From: Corythucha ciliata
Lineage: Eukaryota; Arthropoda; Insecta; Hemiptera; Tingidae
Direction of reading: 5' to 3'
Length of the DNA: 64,000 nt
NCBI GenBank assembly: GCA_038030265.1
Contig: CM075941.1
Coordinates: forward strand, 18,600,001 to 18,664,000
The notes under the pieces were generated by a model. That model did not search any database. It saw nothing but the letters and a program-made list of their open reading frames with translations, and was not told the DNA's origin. Each line of letters starts with the position of its first letter. Within the stretch, counting starts at the first letter, position 1. Shown piece after piece: positions 1 to 15,000 of this stretch. Both the position numbers and the translations under genes were made by a program.

Positions 1-67
1 TTTTTTTTTATATTTCTGTAAATTAACAATGAAACATTTTCAAATTTTTCGTCTGCAGTTACCTTAC

Positions 68-3000
68 AAACACCAAAAGAAAAGGCTAGTTCTAAAATGC
101 AAGGGCAATAGGTGCATTACATGAGGCATGTTGACAAGTACCCCTCCAACTGTATGAATCTCCATGAGCGGCATGTTAATGACCACGTCAGGTTTTGGAT
201 CGCCCCCTTTTTTATCGCCCGTCTCGGGTGGACTCTTCCTCGAATGACCAGTTTCATCGGGCACTGTCTCTTCGATTGGTGGCTGGACAACGGGGTAGGG
301 GGTGAGCGGTAACATTTTTATATCGTTCCAAAAATTCAGGCAACGGTGGGGATGTAGACTTACGTCTGGTGGATGGGCTAAATATTCTGGAACGATATAC
401 TCTATCAATTCTAACGCCGTTTGATGCCAAACAACGACCAATTCACACTGGGTGCACTCGCTTTTTGCTTGACCCTCGCACGGATGAGGTGACAGCCAAC
501 TGGCTTGCATCATAGCCTGAAGAAGACGACAGACGTCCTGAGCTATGACAGTGTGTATGCCCGTGTGGGGTTCGATTTCGTGACGTTCAATTTCGTGTCG
601 TTCGAGCTGAATAATAACGTTTTGTTTATCATAGACAGAGCAGGATAACATCGTTCTATTTGGTTTAATATGTTACTTGTTTCAAAACTAAATCCAACAT
701 CAAAACACAGCAAGACAACTTTAACTCAACATCACCAGTTAGATTTGAACCTCGAGATTCGGGCTCGTCGTCTTCAGACAGAGCCGAACAACGTCCCGAT
801 TCATTCTCCACAACTGGAGCTAAAATATTAACACAGTTTGTTGTATTATCGAAGGGAACAGACATTTTCGCCCGATTTAGTAAACACTTACAGATACTTC
901 TGGGTTGTTTGTCCATTTTTTCCTTGGGTCCTTTCTCCTTGGGTTTCTCGCTCTCCTTCATACTATTGACGCCGTCCTCGAAAAATGAAAACAGCAAGTG
1001 TGTAGGTACCATGATTTCCAACGCGGTCAGCACCTAACAAGGTGTGGTCACCTCCGGTATATTGACGCGTCGTTTTGAAGGATACGCGCTATAAAAGACG
1101 ATAAAATAATTCATTTTTGACTCACCTGAAGCCATCTCAGTGCTTGTTCTTGAACTTTTGGAGCTGTGCCTTTGAAACGGACCGCGACGAAATGGTACAG
1201 TTTTTTAGCATCGAAGCCTAATGGACTCATATCGGGATCAAGGATTTTGCTGTAAACATAAATCGCCATTTTTCGTTTAATTTTTTAATTTCATCAATTT
1301 TTTATCAAAGCAAGCCTATGAAAGAGGAGGGGATCACGTGACCAGGAAGGTAAAGTACTCAGCAAGAGGATTGGAAAAAAGGAAGTGCCATTGTACAATG
1401 CACAGTAGTAAGGCAAATGAAATTGTTTTCAGCCAATCTCACGACATGTTTGAATGAACGGAAATCTGTTAAATTTGGTATTAGGGAACCAAAATCACGA
1501 AAATTGAGTTTTTTAGGACACAAATCTGTCAGCCCGCCTCGCCACTACCACGATGAGGATTGTTGATTGAAGAAAGAATGAGGCTTGATGATTATTGGAA
1601 GATTTGAGGTTTAGGATTAGGCATTTTTTTGTGACACTTGATTATTTAAGGTTTCTGTGAAGAATTCCACGGTACTACAATGTTCCCGTTTTTCGTGTAC
1701 ATCAATTTTCATGGCAGTATCAATTTTTTCAGTGATTCAAACGTCAAAACCCATGGGAGCGCGAGTTTTATTAAAATTGAAAAACATTAAAATAATACAT
1801 GTAATCTGGCGCGCCCATGATCACATCAACCAGCAAGAAATTGTCAGCAGGGGCTCGAAACACTAAAAAAAATTATTTAGCTGCGATTCAGCGATTTTCT
1901 TTACTTTTAGTCGTGCTTTTCCAAATCTTTTAGCCTAGCTCACTCCCCGCAAAAGCGGCAGGTTAGCACGCCTTTTCATTTTTTGTCGCCTCTAGAACAT
2001 CAGAAACTGAGCATTAGCGCTTTTTCAAAGTGTCAAATCCAAGAATTTGGACTTTAATAGTAGCCGACCCACAGAATTTCTCTGTTGAAGGCCCCAAAGT
2101 CCCTGAAAATCGCTTTCAACTCCGAATAATTTGGGGCTTTGAAACAACCAAACCCGCGAAATTTCATTCTTAAACGGAGCGAGAGACCTGTGAAATTGTT
2201 TTGTAAAATGAGTCAACGCCTGAAGTATTGATTTTAATATTAAATATTGACTTTCTCACGATTGACTTTAATCGAGAAATCCGTGAGTTTCGAGCAAGAT
2301 TTGTGGAGTTACGTTGTTCAAACATTCAAACCGGTGGAAACGTGTTTTTAAGGTGATAATGGTGAAATTGTGTCCAAACCGCGAAAATTGCGCTCCCCAA
2401 GTGTCTAATCCACGACATTGGAATTTGGACCGTGTTTTTTATTTTAAGGATCCGAAACTGTGAATTTATTTTATTCTGAATGAGTCAACAAAAAGTGAAA
2501 TTGGATTTTTGAATTGTACCCTACGAAATTGGCTTTTTATGCACTTGATCCGGTGAAATTGGCTTTTAGAGAGAGAGAGAGAAAAAACCCCGCGGAATTG
2601 GGTTCTGTTACAGTGCCAATACGATAAAATTAGGTGTTTAAAAGTGCCAAACTTGTGAAATTGATTTCCGCAAGAGCCAAATACGCGAAATGGCGGAATA
2701 AAGGGGTAAAATTACCAGATTCTATCCATCAACGTCTTGCCAAGGTCATCAAAAAAGGGTGAGTCACGCCTAGATGTGTAATTATGCTCAATCGAAACAC
2801 TTCGAGTGGGGAAAAATGGCTTTGTCTATTTAATTCACCCACGGACAGGAAAATGATGGATTCAGCCAAGGGCTGATCCGGAACCTCTCTCGGGGGGGGG
2901 GGGGTAATCGAAACCCCTTCCCAGCCATCAGTTTTTTCTTTATTTTAGCCACCAAATTAGTGTTTATCTCAATTTCGGTCAAAAAATTCAATTGAGAAAC

Positions 3001-6000
3001 CACTAATTAGCGAATTTTTTCAATTTTATTTGTAAAGATGAGCTAGGAATTAGCTATTTTTCTTAACTCTAGACGCCCTCTGTTTCTCTAATTCAACTGA
3101 GACAATCACTAATTTCAACTAATAACAAGCGCTAATCTCAGCTTTGCCGCAAGGCGTTTTTCTCAATTTTAGGCGCAAAAGAGCCCCCATGCAATTTCGT
3201 TTCTGAAATTTCATCGAAAAACCACAAATTAGAGATTTTTGTTCAGAACTGGCTCTTTAACTGAAGCGGTTTTCCTCAATTTTCGCAGCGAGTTAGCGGG
3301 CTTTTTCTTTTCTGTAATGAATTAGCGCTTTTCTCAACTGTCATCTTCAGTCATAAAGTGTCCTTAAAAACCGCCACTTGGCGTTTTCTCGACTCTCGAT
3401 ATGTGCCGACACGTTATGTTGCCTCGCAAATCGGCGTTTTTTTTTTTTTTTTTTTTGTTTTTTTTTTTTAAATTAGCTTTTTTTTCTTTATTTTAGCCGT
3501 GAATGAGCGATTTTCATGCGAATTTCCCTTTTTCTCCATTTTTGCCGCAAACTTGCCTCATCGTGTTAGTGGTTTTTCTCAATTTTACCCGTAAAAGAGC
3601 TTCTACACTTGTTTTTATGAATTTTGTTCTTAAAATTACATCCAGAAAGGACAAATTAGCGATTTGTTTTTATTTTTTTCTTCAATTCCAGACAAGAACT
3701 GAAGTTTTTTCTCAATTTTAGCTGAAGCAGTTTCCTCAAAGTCAGCCTCGAAGTAGCTCTTCATCTCAGTAAGCGCAAATTTGCCTTTTTATTTACATTT
3801 TAGCCGTGAAATAGGGCTTCATCTCAATTTTGGCCACGATTAGCGTTTTACACTAACTTTGCTGCTGCGAATTAGCGCAATTTCTCAATGTTAGCTACAA
3901 ATCAGCACTTTTTATCGGTTTGAGCAGTGAATTAGCGGGTTTTTTCTTTTCCAGTCATGAATTGGCGCTTCTCTCAACTATTGCCATAGTCATGAAGTGT
4001 CCTCCAGAAACCTCGAATTGGTGTTTTCACGTTTTGTGCCGTGAATTATAATTTTCTCAGTTTTAGTCATGAATTATAATTTTTAACCAATTTTGGTAGT
4101 GATTTAGGGAATTCTGGCCATGAATTAGTGATTTTTCTCATTTTTAGGCACGGTAGATATGTTGCCTCCAGAAACCGCGAATTGGTGTTTTTCGATTTTT
4201 CTATTCTTCTTTTTTGCTCTGAAATTGCGTTTTCTTTATTTTAGTTTTCAATGAGCGACTGTTTTCACTTTTGGTTTACGAATTACCGTTTTTACTCAAT
4301 TTTAGCCGCGAACTTTTCCTATGAGCAGCGCGTTAGCGGATTTTATACATTTCAACCGTGGCTGTTTCCATGTTTCAGCTTTTTTCAGAATTTAAAAATC
4401 CCTATTATTCCATCTTCCAGCGTACTCATAAGACGGGCCCAGCCCTGTTCGCGTCCTTAGTCCTTATACCTAGACACGCTACTGATTGTTTCTTATTTGA
4501 CGGATTTTCATAACGAGATTGAATACATATTGGCGGATTTCTTACGGAATTTCGAGCTTGTCTTGTCGGGAAGAGCAAAATGTCGTTTGGCAACACTCGA
4601 CGGGTAAGGCAAGAAAATCGTTTATCGAAAATTGACGTTTCCAAATTGGGCAAAACCACGTATATCCACGGGGTTTTCAACACGGGAAATCCTAAAATTA
4701 AATGGTTTTTCGATCAGACGAATCCTTTGAAGTGCCGTGATGTCACCGGTTTTGGCCGTTATTGATTCTAGCCATTATTTCACAGGGGCATACGGTGGCC
4801 ACGCAATCGACTAGCATGAAGTCTCGAACTCGTGGAGTACTTCACTTGGCCGCACTCAAGAAAGTCTGCCCAATCCATGAAAATGCAAAACGCTCCACCA
4901 AAAATCTGACGGCCTCTTCAGGAGCGTTTTGGCCGGAGACCGGCTGCATTTACCAATTGCTCAAATCGAAATAGGTACCTACTTTGAAAAAATGACGAAT
5001 ATTTCTCGCGTAGGTATATACCACCACTTTTCGTCACCTTCACTCATTTTCAGGGCCCACACGACTTTTGTCAATCCTGAAGTCCAAGTAGCAATCTCGA
5101 TGCACCCAGACATCGATGGACAGCTGTAGAGTCGAGAAAATTGGCTGAACCATCAACCGCACCGACCAAGCAACACTAATTTTTTTAGACTTAATCAAAA
5201 TAGACGCTGGCGGCCACTTCTCCGTTGCGTTTTGGGCTGGAGCCGGGGCTATCCTCGAGTTTTTCTTCTAAACTTCTGGGTTGCTTCGAAGGTTTTTCTT
5301 ATTTGTATTATTTTTGTCGTGGCTAATTTTACGCTATAATATTTTTTTTTGTTCTTTTTTCACGGATTCTAAAAGCTCCAGACGCCCCTCCACCCCTTCA
5401 TGATCACGAGACAGAAAATTTCACCCTCGAACTAAAACTTAGTCCACAGTGGGCAGCCCGGCTCATTATTGTCAATTTCTAAGCCTTGACGTAACACTAC
5501 ATAGCGTATTAAAAGTTTTCTGCACTTTCTACTTTGAATCATGGATTTTTTACATTTTTTTTTCTTGTCCAAAATGGTTCGATTTTTTTCTCGTCTAAAA
5601 GCAAGCGATACGAACTACGCAAATCAGTTTACCTCAGAAGCATTTTCAGCTCGTACAGTTCTTTATCGGGGACATCCTTCACAACGGCTTCAAGCCAGTG
5701 TGGCATAACGTGATCCCATACATCCGTAGTAATGACTTCGTAGGGAACGAGACAGAATAATCGATTAAGTCCGTTTTTTAAATGTGACGTTTTTGAAACA
5801 AGCATGTCCCTTTAATGAAAGAAAAATCAATCATTTAGCGATAAAAAAAAACCTGAAAAAAAAAGTTACCAGTGCCCTCCAACCCGGGCGTATTCAGGAG
5901 GATGTGGCAACAGGCACGATATAAAAACATCGAAGTGTATTTGACAAATCTCTGATAGCCAACCACAGACATAATCGGTCTTGAGCCGCTCTAGCGTACA

Positions 6001-9000
6001 TTCTGCTTGATCTGAATGGAAAATACGAAAAAAATAAATGAAAACAAAAAAAAAATCTCTCTTTCTCCTCTCCCTCGCACTTTGACATACCATCGTAGGT
6101 GTAAGCGGTTACGTGGAACCAGTGGAACAACATGGATAAAAGTCTTCCCAATATTTCGCTAGAAATGTTCTTTTCAGGCGTACAGAGTCCCACGAGAAGC
6201 CAAACACCAAAACGTCCCATCAGTTGTCGTTCTTCAACGCTCAACGACTTATTTTCACAGATAGCGTTCAACAGAGCTGCTTTGGCTTGAATGTCTGAAA
6301 TATCTTTGGAAATTTCAGGGGTCGTGGGTCGGGCTTCTTTTAGTAGACTGTAAAGGAAGTTCACATTTTGAATGAGTGATGCACGTTATCTCCCCCCCAC
6401 CCACCCATCCATCCATCCCGTTACCCCAAAAAACATTCGCACCTAACGATTCCTTCCACTAAATAAATCAGCATGTCGGGTGGCATTGCCCAAGCTTTGG
6501 GCAGACAAGAGTGAAGCATGTGGTCACCACCGCGTCTTTTGTTGTGGCGGCTCGAGTCACACTGTGAGCAGTACCTGATTGGATGGTTTCCGTTAAAGGT
6601 GGCGCACTCCGGGGAAAAACATATTGAAACGATGCTTTTGTCTGTCGACCTACAACTCTGGAGGGGGGGGGGGAGAGAAAATGATGAATCTAAAAATTGG
6701 ACGAATTTTTTGTACCATAAAAGATTTTGATACCTTATTTTCGCAAGTCACAGAACATTGCTGCATTGGATGAAGAATATCGTAAAACATTTGATTCGGG
6801 TGTTCCCTGTGGATTTCATTGGCGCACTCGATGCACAAATAAAGAGGAGGAGGAGAATCAGTTGCGAACGTAATAGAAATGCAATGGTCGTAACAAACTT
6901 TTGACGCTTCCGCAGTTCCAGCATTTGGACACATGTCACGTTGGCACATGAATGGAACCCAGCCTGGAAAAATCCCCGTGTTGGTCACCCCCCGGGAAAA
7001 AAAGCTGCACCATTTTCAATACTTGTGAACTTTGGTGGTATCCCTTTACGCTCGAACAGGCTCGAATTAAATGTTGGCCAGTAGTAAAATAATAGTTTAG
7101 CAGCGGAAGCTCGGGCTGTTGACGTCCCGTGAGCGATGACGCAGAGCATGTCTTTGACGAGCGTTTGTTTCATGGTCATGAGGCATTCGAGAATTTGACA
7201 ATGATGTGCTGTATAATTCCGATTAAAGCAACACGAGTGATAATGTAAATTTGGTTAGTCACACAATCTTTGGAGATATACCCATGTCTTCGGAGTACTG
7301 GAAAATCATCATAAGAACTGCAGGAACTGATTGGCTGGCGTAACTTTCTTTTCCATCGGGAAGAACACGTGCTGTAAACAACGAAATAAGAACAAAATGG
7401 AAGAAACACCTCGGGATTTCAATACAAAAAATTCTGAAAAATACGAGTGTCTCACTTATTGTGAACGGAAGAATATAAAAATACAAAGAATGGACGATCT
7501 CCTGGTGTAAATTGCTTGGCAGGACAGCCATCGTTGACGCAGTTAAATATGGCAAGGTGTCTAGTAAATCACTGTCTAGGAATGGCATTAGACATCCCAG
7601 GCACTGCAGAAGTGCCTCTCCGAATGCTGTTGAGAATAATATAAGACTTCAACCCCAAATATATAAATTACTATACTTTGAATCTATTCATCACCTTGTA
7701 AACCGTACTGAACTAAAGAAGCGACGTCTACTAATTCTACTATCGCGTTGTACAATCCTTTATAATCTAAATTTGGATAGAGTGCCAGACGATCCGAGTC
7801 TTTTTCCGGGTATTTCAACATTTCGATGGGTGAGCTAGGAACATCTTTCAACACAGCTGGGAAAAAGAAAACCGAGCATAAGCGGCACCAGTGGTGGTGG
7901 GCGGGGGCGGGCGAACTTACTCAAAAGAGTTTGTGAAAAATATTTGATTGTGTTGGCGATGTCGTGCCCAGATGGAACGGGCATGACGCTGTGCAGCAGC
8001 CTCACATGAAAATCGTGGAGATTGCGGGTTTTCGCTGCGACTGTAATTTGAAAGTGAACAAAAAAAAAAAAAAATTGACAGAATAACGAGTGATCCAAAG
8101 AAACTTCCCAATCATGGTGTTCCCGAATGTGGAGAGAACGATCAGTTGATCACCCCCTTCAGGGGACTTGAAAAACAACACATTGAATGGGTTGAGTGAA
8201 GATAGCTTTCTATTGTTGGAGCTTTTTGTGGTTAGAACGTTTTGTCATTTGCTCATATTAGGGTTACTGCTTTCTGTGCTTCGAGATTTTTGTGTATCAT
8301 TTATTTTGTGGTTGTAGCGCATTTTGGGGTTGCAGCTTTTCGTCGTTTGGTCTCTTTTGGGGTTCGAGTTTCTGTAGTTTAATTTTTCTTTGGTTGGACT
8401 TTTTTTGGTCAAGGTTTTTTGCGGTTAGAGGCTTTTGTGATATGAGCTTTTTTGGGTCCAAGCTTTTGTGGTTGGAGCATTTTAAGTGTTTTTTGTAGTA
8501 AGAGCTTTTTGTGGTTAGTGCATCTTTGGTTGGAGGTTTTCGTGGTTAGAGCTTTTTATTGTTGGTCCTTTTTGTGTTGAAAGCATTTTGTTGATGGCGC
8601 ATTTTGGAGTTGCTGCTTTCTGTGATTCGAGCTTTTTGCGGTTAGATGTTCTTGAGGTTGTAGCTTTTGTTGTTCGATATCTTCTTGGGGTTGCAGGTTT
8701 CGCTCGGTATTTTGGTCTTTTAGGGGTTCAAGTTTTTTGTTTCAATATGTTTGTAGTTAGGGTGACCATATGTAGGGCCGGCTATAGACATTTGGCGCCC
8801 CCGGGCGAATCTTTCATCTGATGCGCCCCCATGAAGTCACCAATAAGCCGCAATTTTGTGCGTTTTCTACATTTTCACCGCAAATTAGCGTTTTTCTACA
8901 TTTCAGCGCTTCTTCCCAATTTTATCGGTGAATTAGCTGGCCACGAAATTGCGATTTTTCTCCATTTTAGCCTTAAATTAGCGATTTTCCACCATTTTAT

Positions 9001-12000
9001 CCGTAAATTTTCGATTTATCTCCATTGCGGAATTAGCGAATTTGTGAATTACCAATTTTTCTGAATCGTTGCAGTGAATTCGTGTTTTTTCTGATTTTAG
9101 CCGCTAATGAGTGATTTCTTTCAATTTCATCCATGAATTAGCACTTTTCTAAATTTTAGCTGCGAATTAATGATTTTTTTCACTTTTAGTTATGAATTTT
9201 TGCGTTTTTTTCCAATTTGAGGCACGTACTTGCATTCATGCCAAAAATTGTCGTTTTCATGTACTTCCAGCCTCTAATTAGTGGTTTTCCTGCACTTTAT
9301 AGGGAAGATTCGAGGAAACATTGAGCCGCGAAGTAGCTAAGCATTTTTCTTAGAGAAAATACGCTGATTCCCAGTTGTTTTGGCCCTTAAGCGGATAAAC
9401 ATGAGAAGGCTCATTAATATGCTGTTCTTGGGGCAAGTACGCAGCAAAAAGTTGGGGAAAAGCGATAATATTCGGGGCTAAAACTGTGAAAAAGCGTTCA
9501 TCAGCGGTACCTCGATGAAAGATCCAGTCCAAAATATTGAGAAAAAAATCGCTTATTCGCGGTGTATTGATATGCCACTTTAATGTGGGTGAAATAAAGA
9601 AAACAAATTGCTAATTTGCTGTTCTTTAATGAAATTTATGTGTACCCCGTTTTTTGCAAACGCAAAAACAAAGGCCAGAAAAATCGCCAATTCGATGCTA
9701 TGAATGTAAAAACAAAATCGCGGCTAAAATTGTAAAAAACAAACCAAACACATTCCGGGCTAAAATTGATAAAAATGACAAATTCGCAACATAAATTGCA
9801 AAAAATCGCCCATTCGCGAATGAAAAAACTCCAATTCACGACTGAAATTTAGAAGAATGGCTAATTAGCAGCTATAATTGGGACAGACGTTATTCTACGG
9901 CAAAAATTGAGAAAATCGCTAAATAAATAACTGCTGTAAAATAAAGACAAATCGCTAATTCTCTGATGAACTTGACAAACATCGCTAATTAGTGGCTAAA
10001 ATTGGGACAATCCTAATTCGCGGACAAAACTGGAAAGTATCACATAAATCAATTCGTGGCTAAAATTGAGAAAATCGCTAATTCATGAATAAAATTCGAG
10101 GAAAACGTTAATTCTCGGATACAAATCGGATAATTGACTGATAAAATTGAGAAAAATTTAGTAAAACGCTGATTCGTGGCTAAAATGTTTGAAAAAAAAA
10201 ATCCATTGCTTCTGAGGGCAACTTCAGGCATAAAAATGATAAAAAGCGCTAATCCATGGCTAAAAGTGAAAAAAATGATAGTAATGCAGGGAAAAAATTG
10301 TTTTAAATATTGGCAAAATTGAGAAAAATCACTAATTAGCTCGGCTGATATCGAGGTAAACGCTAATTTGTAGCTCAAAGTGAGAAAAAGGGATAACGGA
10401 TTAGAATTAATAATACGGTCGTTAAAGAATTGCTTAAATTTCATAAAGTAGAATTACATTTTATTAGCTCACAAAACCCGAATTCTAATGGTGTAGCAGA
10501 AAGATTCCACTCAACCATAATTGAACATATTCGCCTATTAAATTATCACGAAGAATTTAAAAATGAAAGCATAGAAAGCAAGGTAAATTACGCTATTATT
10601 GCCTATAACAATAGCATACACTCTGTAACTAAATTAACACCCATCGAAGTTTTATTCGGTCACATTGGAAGTGGTTCGTTCTTTGAAGTGAAAGTTGAAC
10701 AAGCACTTCGCAGTGATTATGTTTCCCAGCATAGAGACAGGACGAAACTTTTGTACGAAGAAATTAAAGCACTTAATGAAACAGCAAAAAATAAAGCCTT
10801 AGCCCGAATAAACCCGTCCAGGATACCTGTTCCCAGCATCCCCGACACAATTTACGTAAAGAATAAACAAAAAATGTCCAAAACAAAACCAAAATTTCAG
10901 AAAGAAACACTTCAATCTATATGCAAACAAACGAAAACAGATGAAATAGCACCCAGACACATTAAATTAAAAAATCTGAGCAACATTAAACGCCCAAGAA
11001 AAACCGTCAATAAACCTCTTGACCCTGTTGCAGGGTCTTCTTCGTCTTGTTCGTCCACCTCGGCAGTGGATTTGAATTAAAGAAGATCACTTTCAATGCT
11101 GGAATTCTCCCTATCAATTTAGGACCAGCCAGAATTGAGTCCTCAAGCCATGCTTTTGTACATTATTTTAATTTAGATAGACTCACGAGTCAACTTAATT
11201 CCATTGATAATCAATTTTATAGTACTGTTGGAAAGTGGGTTAAATACGTAGACAATACGGTTAAGGTAGATAATATCAGTACTAATTACTTAAACATTAG
11301 GCATTATGTTAGGATGTCAAATCATACGCGTAAATTGATTACAGAAAAATTTTAGTTAATGAAAACTTCGTATGTTAGGAATAGTAGTAAGCTTATAAGG
11401 GTTAGGTCGACAATGTCCGTTTAAGCGTTGCTAAGGGTTTAAACGATTTTGTATTCAAAATGCTAATTTCTGATTGGGGTGTAAGCACCTAAGCTCAGCT
11501 TAGTGTTAAACGGAACTTTAACCCATGTGGTCGACCCGGGCCTAAGTAGATCGAAACGAGGGTTAGTAAATGCTGTAGGTTCTGTTCTAAAGTTTTTTAC
11601 GGGAAATTTAGATGCTAATGATGAAGTTAAGTATGATAATATTCTGAAGGAAATACAATCGCATCAAAATAACTTGCAGCATCAATTACGTTCTCAATAT
11701 TCACTTAGTTTAGATTTAGGGCCGTATTCATAAACCAACCTTAACCTTTACATCTCCTTTAAGCGCTTCAAAACAGATCAAATATTTTTATAAACCATCA
11801 CATTTTTCAACTCCTTTAGTTAAGGCTTTGTAAAGGAGGGTTTCTGAATACGGCCCTTAATCTCCGAATTTAATAATACTGTACAGCTCTTTCATAGCAA
11901 TCAACTTGAAATAAGGCAAAAATTGATAGAAGTGAACAATAACGTCAATGAGCTTACATCTCTCTCTAACTTACGCGAAGCATTCCATCAATTCCATATT

Positions 12001-15000
12001 CTCTATACTATGATCCTTACCTTAATGCAAGATATCGAAAATTCAATCACTTTTTGTAAACTAGGTACCTTACATCCAAGTATTATCTCTCATATGGAAT
12101 TATTCAAAGAAGTTTAAAAAATAGCTGAATTTTATAACGATCAAATGCCCATACCAATTAGTTCTAACAACATTCTCCTACTCGAACGTTTAATAACTGT
12201 ATCCTGTCAACTGTCACCTGAACAAAAAATAATTTATTTTCTAGATCTTCCCCTAGTAACCAAATTAAAATGTGAGCTGTACGAACTTTATTCTGTCCCT
12301 ACTAAATATCAATCGTCATTTGTAACCCATCAAACCCAACGGTTATACGATTATTTATGGTAACGCCAGTCTTCAGCATCAATCGACTCTCTCGGGTTAT
12401 CCACACATTCTCACGGATACTGAACCTGTCATTCGAGACGATCAACAACCTAAATTTACTGTGGACCTTCACGACCTCAACTTAGTTGGGCTCCCGCATT
12501 CTCCGTTCCTTCCGCTGGACCAGGACTCCGTTTTTTTCGTCTTCATTATGGATCCTACCACCCTACGTAACTTCAAACCCACCTTGAACTTTTACCTTGA
12601 AAATTTGCGCTCTACCATCGACTTACAAACGGCGGACATCAATCTATAGTTTCTCTGGCTGAGCTGGGTTTTACACGGGGGCACGAAACACGACAGAATT
12701 TGAAGTTGAAATTAAATTATTTTATAAGGAAAATGGATCGAAATAATACAAAAAATTCGCTCCGGCAGCTGGGGGTCGGAAAGAGTACATTTCATTCCGT
12801 ATACGGATACCCTAAGCCGTCCCAGAAGTAATAATTTTGGTACCATAATTTGTTTCATTAAGCCGAGCTTCTTCCTCTATTTTCACCACCATCTCTTCAA
12901 AAATGTCGAAAAGTTTCGGTAGTTTTCCAAGGGCTTTGTTATATTAAATTTTTGTGCCGTAAAATAAACGTGTGAATTTAAGCGATTTTTTTTAAATTTC
13001 ACCCCCCCCCCCATCAAAGTTTTTGATAAATCTCAATGGAACCCAGGGCTTTCGTTACATTAAATTATTGAGTCGAATTTTAGAGCGCTAAGAAGAACTA
13101 GTGAAGTTCAACGCTATTTTTACACTTCCACACCGGAAGGACCACCCCCACCACCTTGACTTTTTCGAAAAATTAAAATGGGAATCAAAGGCTACTCTAA
13201 CATGGAGTATTCGTACTGAATATGATGCATCTAGAATCAACTGGTGATTTGTAGTGATTTTTTGACCATTTCAACCTCTATCCCCCCCTCCACCTTGACC
13301 GATTTGGCCCAAATGCAATACCGACCAGGGTCTTATGACTTCTGATTTTTGTGCCAAAGCGCGTTCCGCTAAATTGATTTCTTCGAGAGTTATCGCGCTA
13401 ACAAGAAAACGGCCATAAATTTCATGAAACTCCCCCTATTTGACCTCCTTCCTCTTCAATCTTCAAATTTTTCAAGGAATCTCAATGATAATCGAAGCAC
13501 CTGTTGAGCAGAAATCTGACTTCAAATTATGGGCAACGATGATGAACTTGAACATAATTTTGAGTTTGCAGCTGATTTCCTCTGCGCTTACGAACAAAAT
13601 TGAATTGAACAACACTAATGAAAAAAAGTCTGTCCTTTCCAATGATGCCATTAAATTTGACATGAGAACTTTGGTTGCCAAGCGATTTTATCCGTATAAA
13701 CGAGGCCCATTACAAAAGTGCTTATTTCCTTAATATCTCGGAAACTATTAGGAATCGGACTATGGTTAATACGACTAATTTTGACGCATTTTGGACGTAC
13801 ATTCACAGGGCAAAATATTGACATCCGTTTTTTGAACACCCTGTTAATGTATATAATATGTTCTTCGATTTGTCTTAGGTATCTCCCACCCTCGACTATA
13901 ATTGCCCCAGAGCTATTATAGCCCCCGTAGTCCTCCGCCATGATCCGGTCCTGAGCCAGTCCAAGTCGCGTCACGGCAAAAATTGATAAAAACGCTAACT
14001 CGCGTTAAATTAGGACATAGCGGCTAAAACTGGCCTATTCGAAGCGAAAAGAGTGATGAATCGCCCATTCAACCGTAAATTGTTTCTTTTTCCTGATTTT
14101 AACCACGAATTAGCACTTATTTGTCCATTTTAGTCCGCGAATTAGCTTATCTCAGTATTAGCAGCGATTCAGTTCACATATTCAGCCTTGAATTAGGGTT
14201 ATTTATTATTATTAGCTTTTTAGTTTTTAATTTTTATTTTTTATTCAGTCGTGCTTTTCTAACTAGAGATCTTTCTCAACTTTAGCCTCAAATTCAGCAA
14301 TTTTCTCCAATTTGCTGAAAAAAACAATAATTTTTTTTTTCGGAAGATAATCGCATTTTTTATAATTTTTCTTCAAAATTATAGCGCTTCTAATCAGTTT
14401 TAGCCGCAAATGCAACGCCTTTTCTCAATTTCAGCTGTGAATTACCGTTTTCTCTCATTTTAGGCTGCGAATTGGAGCGTTTTTCCATTTTTGCTTCGAA
14501 TGAGAACTTTTCATAATTTTTGGCTGCGAATTACCACTTTTTTGAACTTCAGCTTCGAATTCAGCGCATTTTCCAGGAAATTTGTAGTGAAAATCTCAGA
14601 AAATTGGGTTTTAAACGAGATACAAAGCTCGCGTTTGATGATGCGGAATTCCCCAAGTCTGGGTTTGAAATAGCAGAACCCACGTTTGGTTATTGAAAAA
14701 TACGCGAAATTGAGGTAAGAAATAGACAACATTCGGGACAATGGGTGGAACATGCGACCATCAATCATATGGGAGCAAAAATCCGAGGTGAAATTGTGGT
14801 TTAAAGCGGCCCATACACGTACAATAAATATTGCGCTAACTAGGGGTTGTACAATAAAAATGAACGTTTGTGAGTTGTATTGATGGGTTGCCCAATACAA
14901 TGTACAACTCATTTTAATTCTGTAACATTTAGAAACAAAATATTGCGCAAACTAGTTTGTGTAATAATATTAAATTGTAGTCTATGGACGGTATGGACCC

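Larger units (their letters stand above)
1250..5632 (-). other. unc79 intron of 4.4 kb, mostly degenerate minisatellite
   Basis: This lies between the exons ending in CTGAG (5633) and starting C-AAA-ATC (1249). About 2030-2720 is a GCGAAATTG-type array and 2930-4380 an AATTAGCG-type array. A T-rich run lies near 3438-3480. The segment 4480-5200 is not visibly repetitive and carries small open frames on both strands (see the separate entry). Confidence 0.8.
10390..12700 (+). mobile_element. Truncated errantivirus-like (Ty3/gypsy with env) provirus
   Basis: The remnant holds the 3' half of an integrase followed by a broken env-like gene, both opposite in strand to the host unc79 intron. The 5' edge falls within the integrase core, next to minisatellite, so gag, protease, RT and RNase H are absent. 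I could not find a pair of LTRs. Composition is clearly more A+T-rich and codon-like than the flanks. It is an old, inactive copy with frame breaks and a MITE inserted in env. Errantiviruses are insect endogenous retroviruses. Confidence 0.8.

Noticed and set aside
10049..10444. 131-aa minus-strand frame next to the provirus
   Set aside because: Hydrophobic by-product of the AATTAGCG-type array; it crosses the provirus boundary on the wrong strand.
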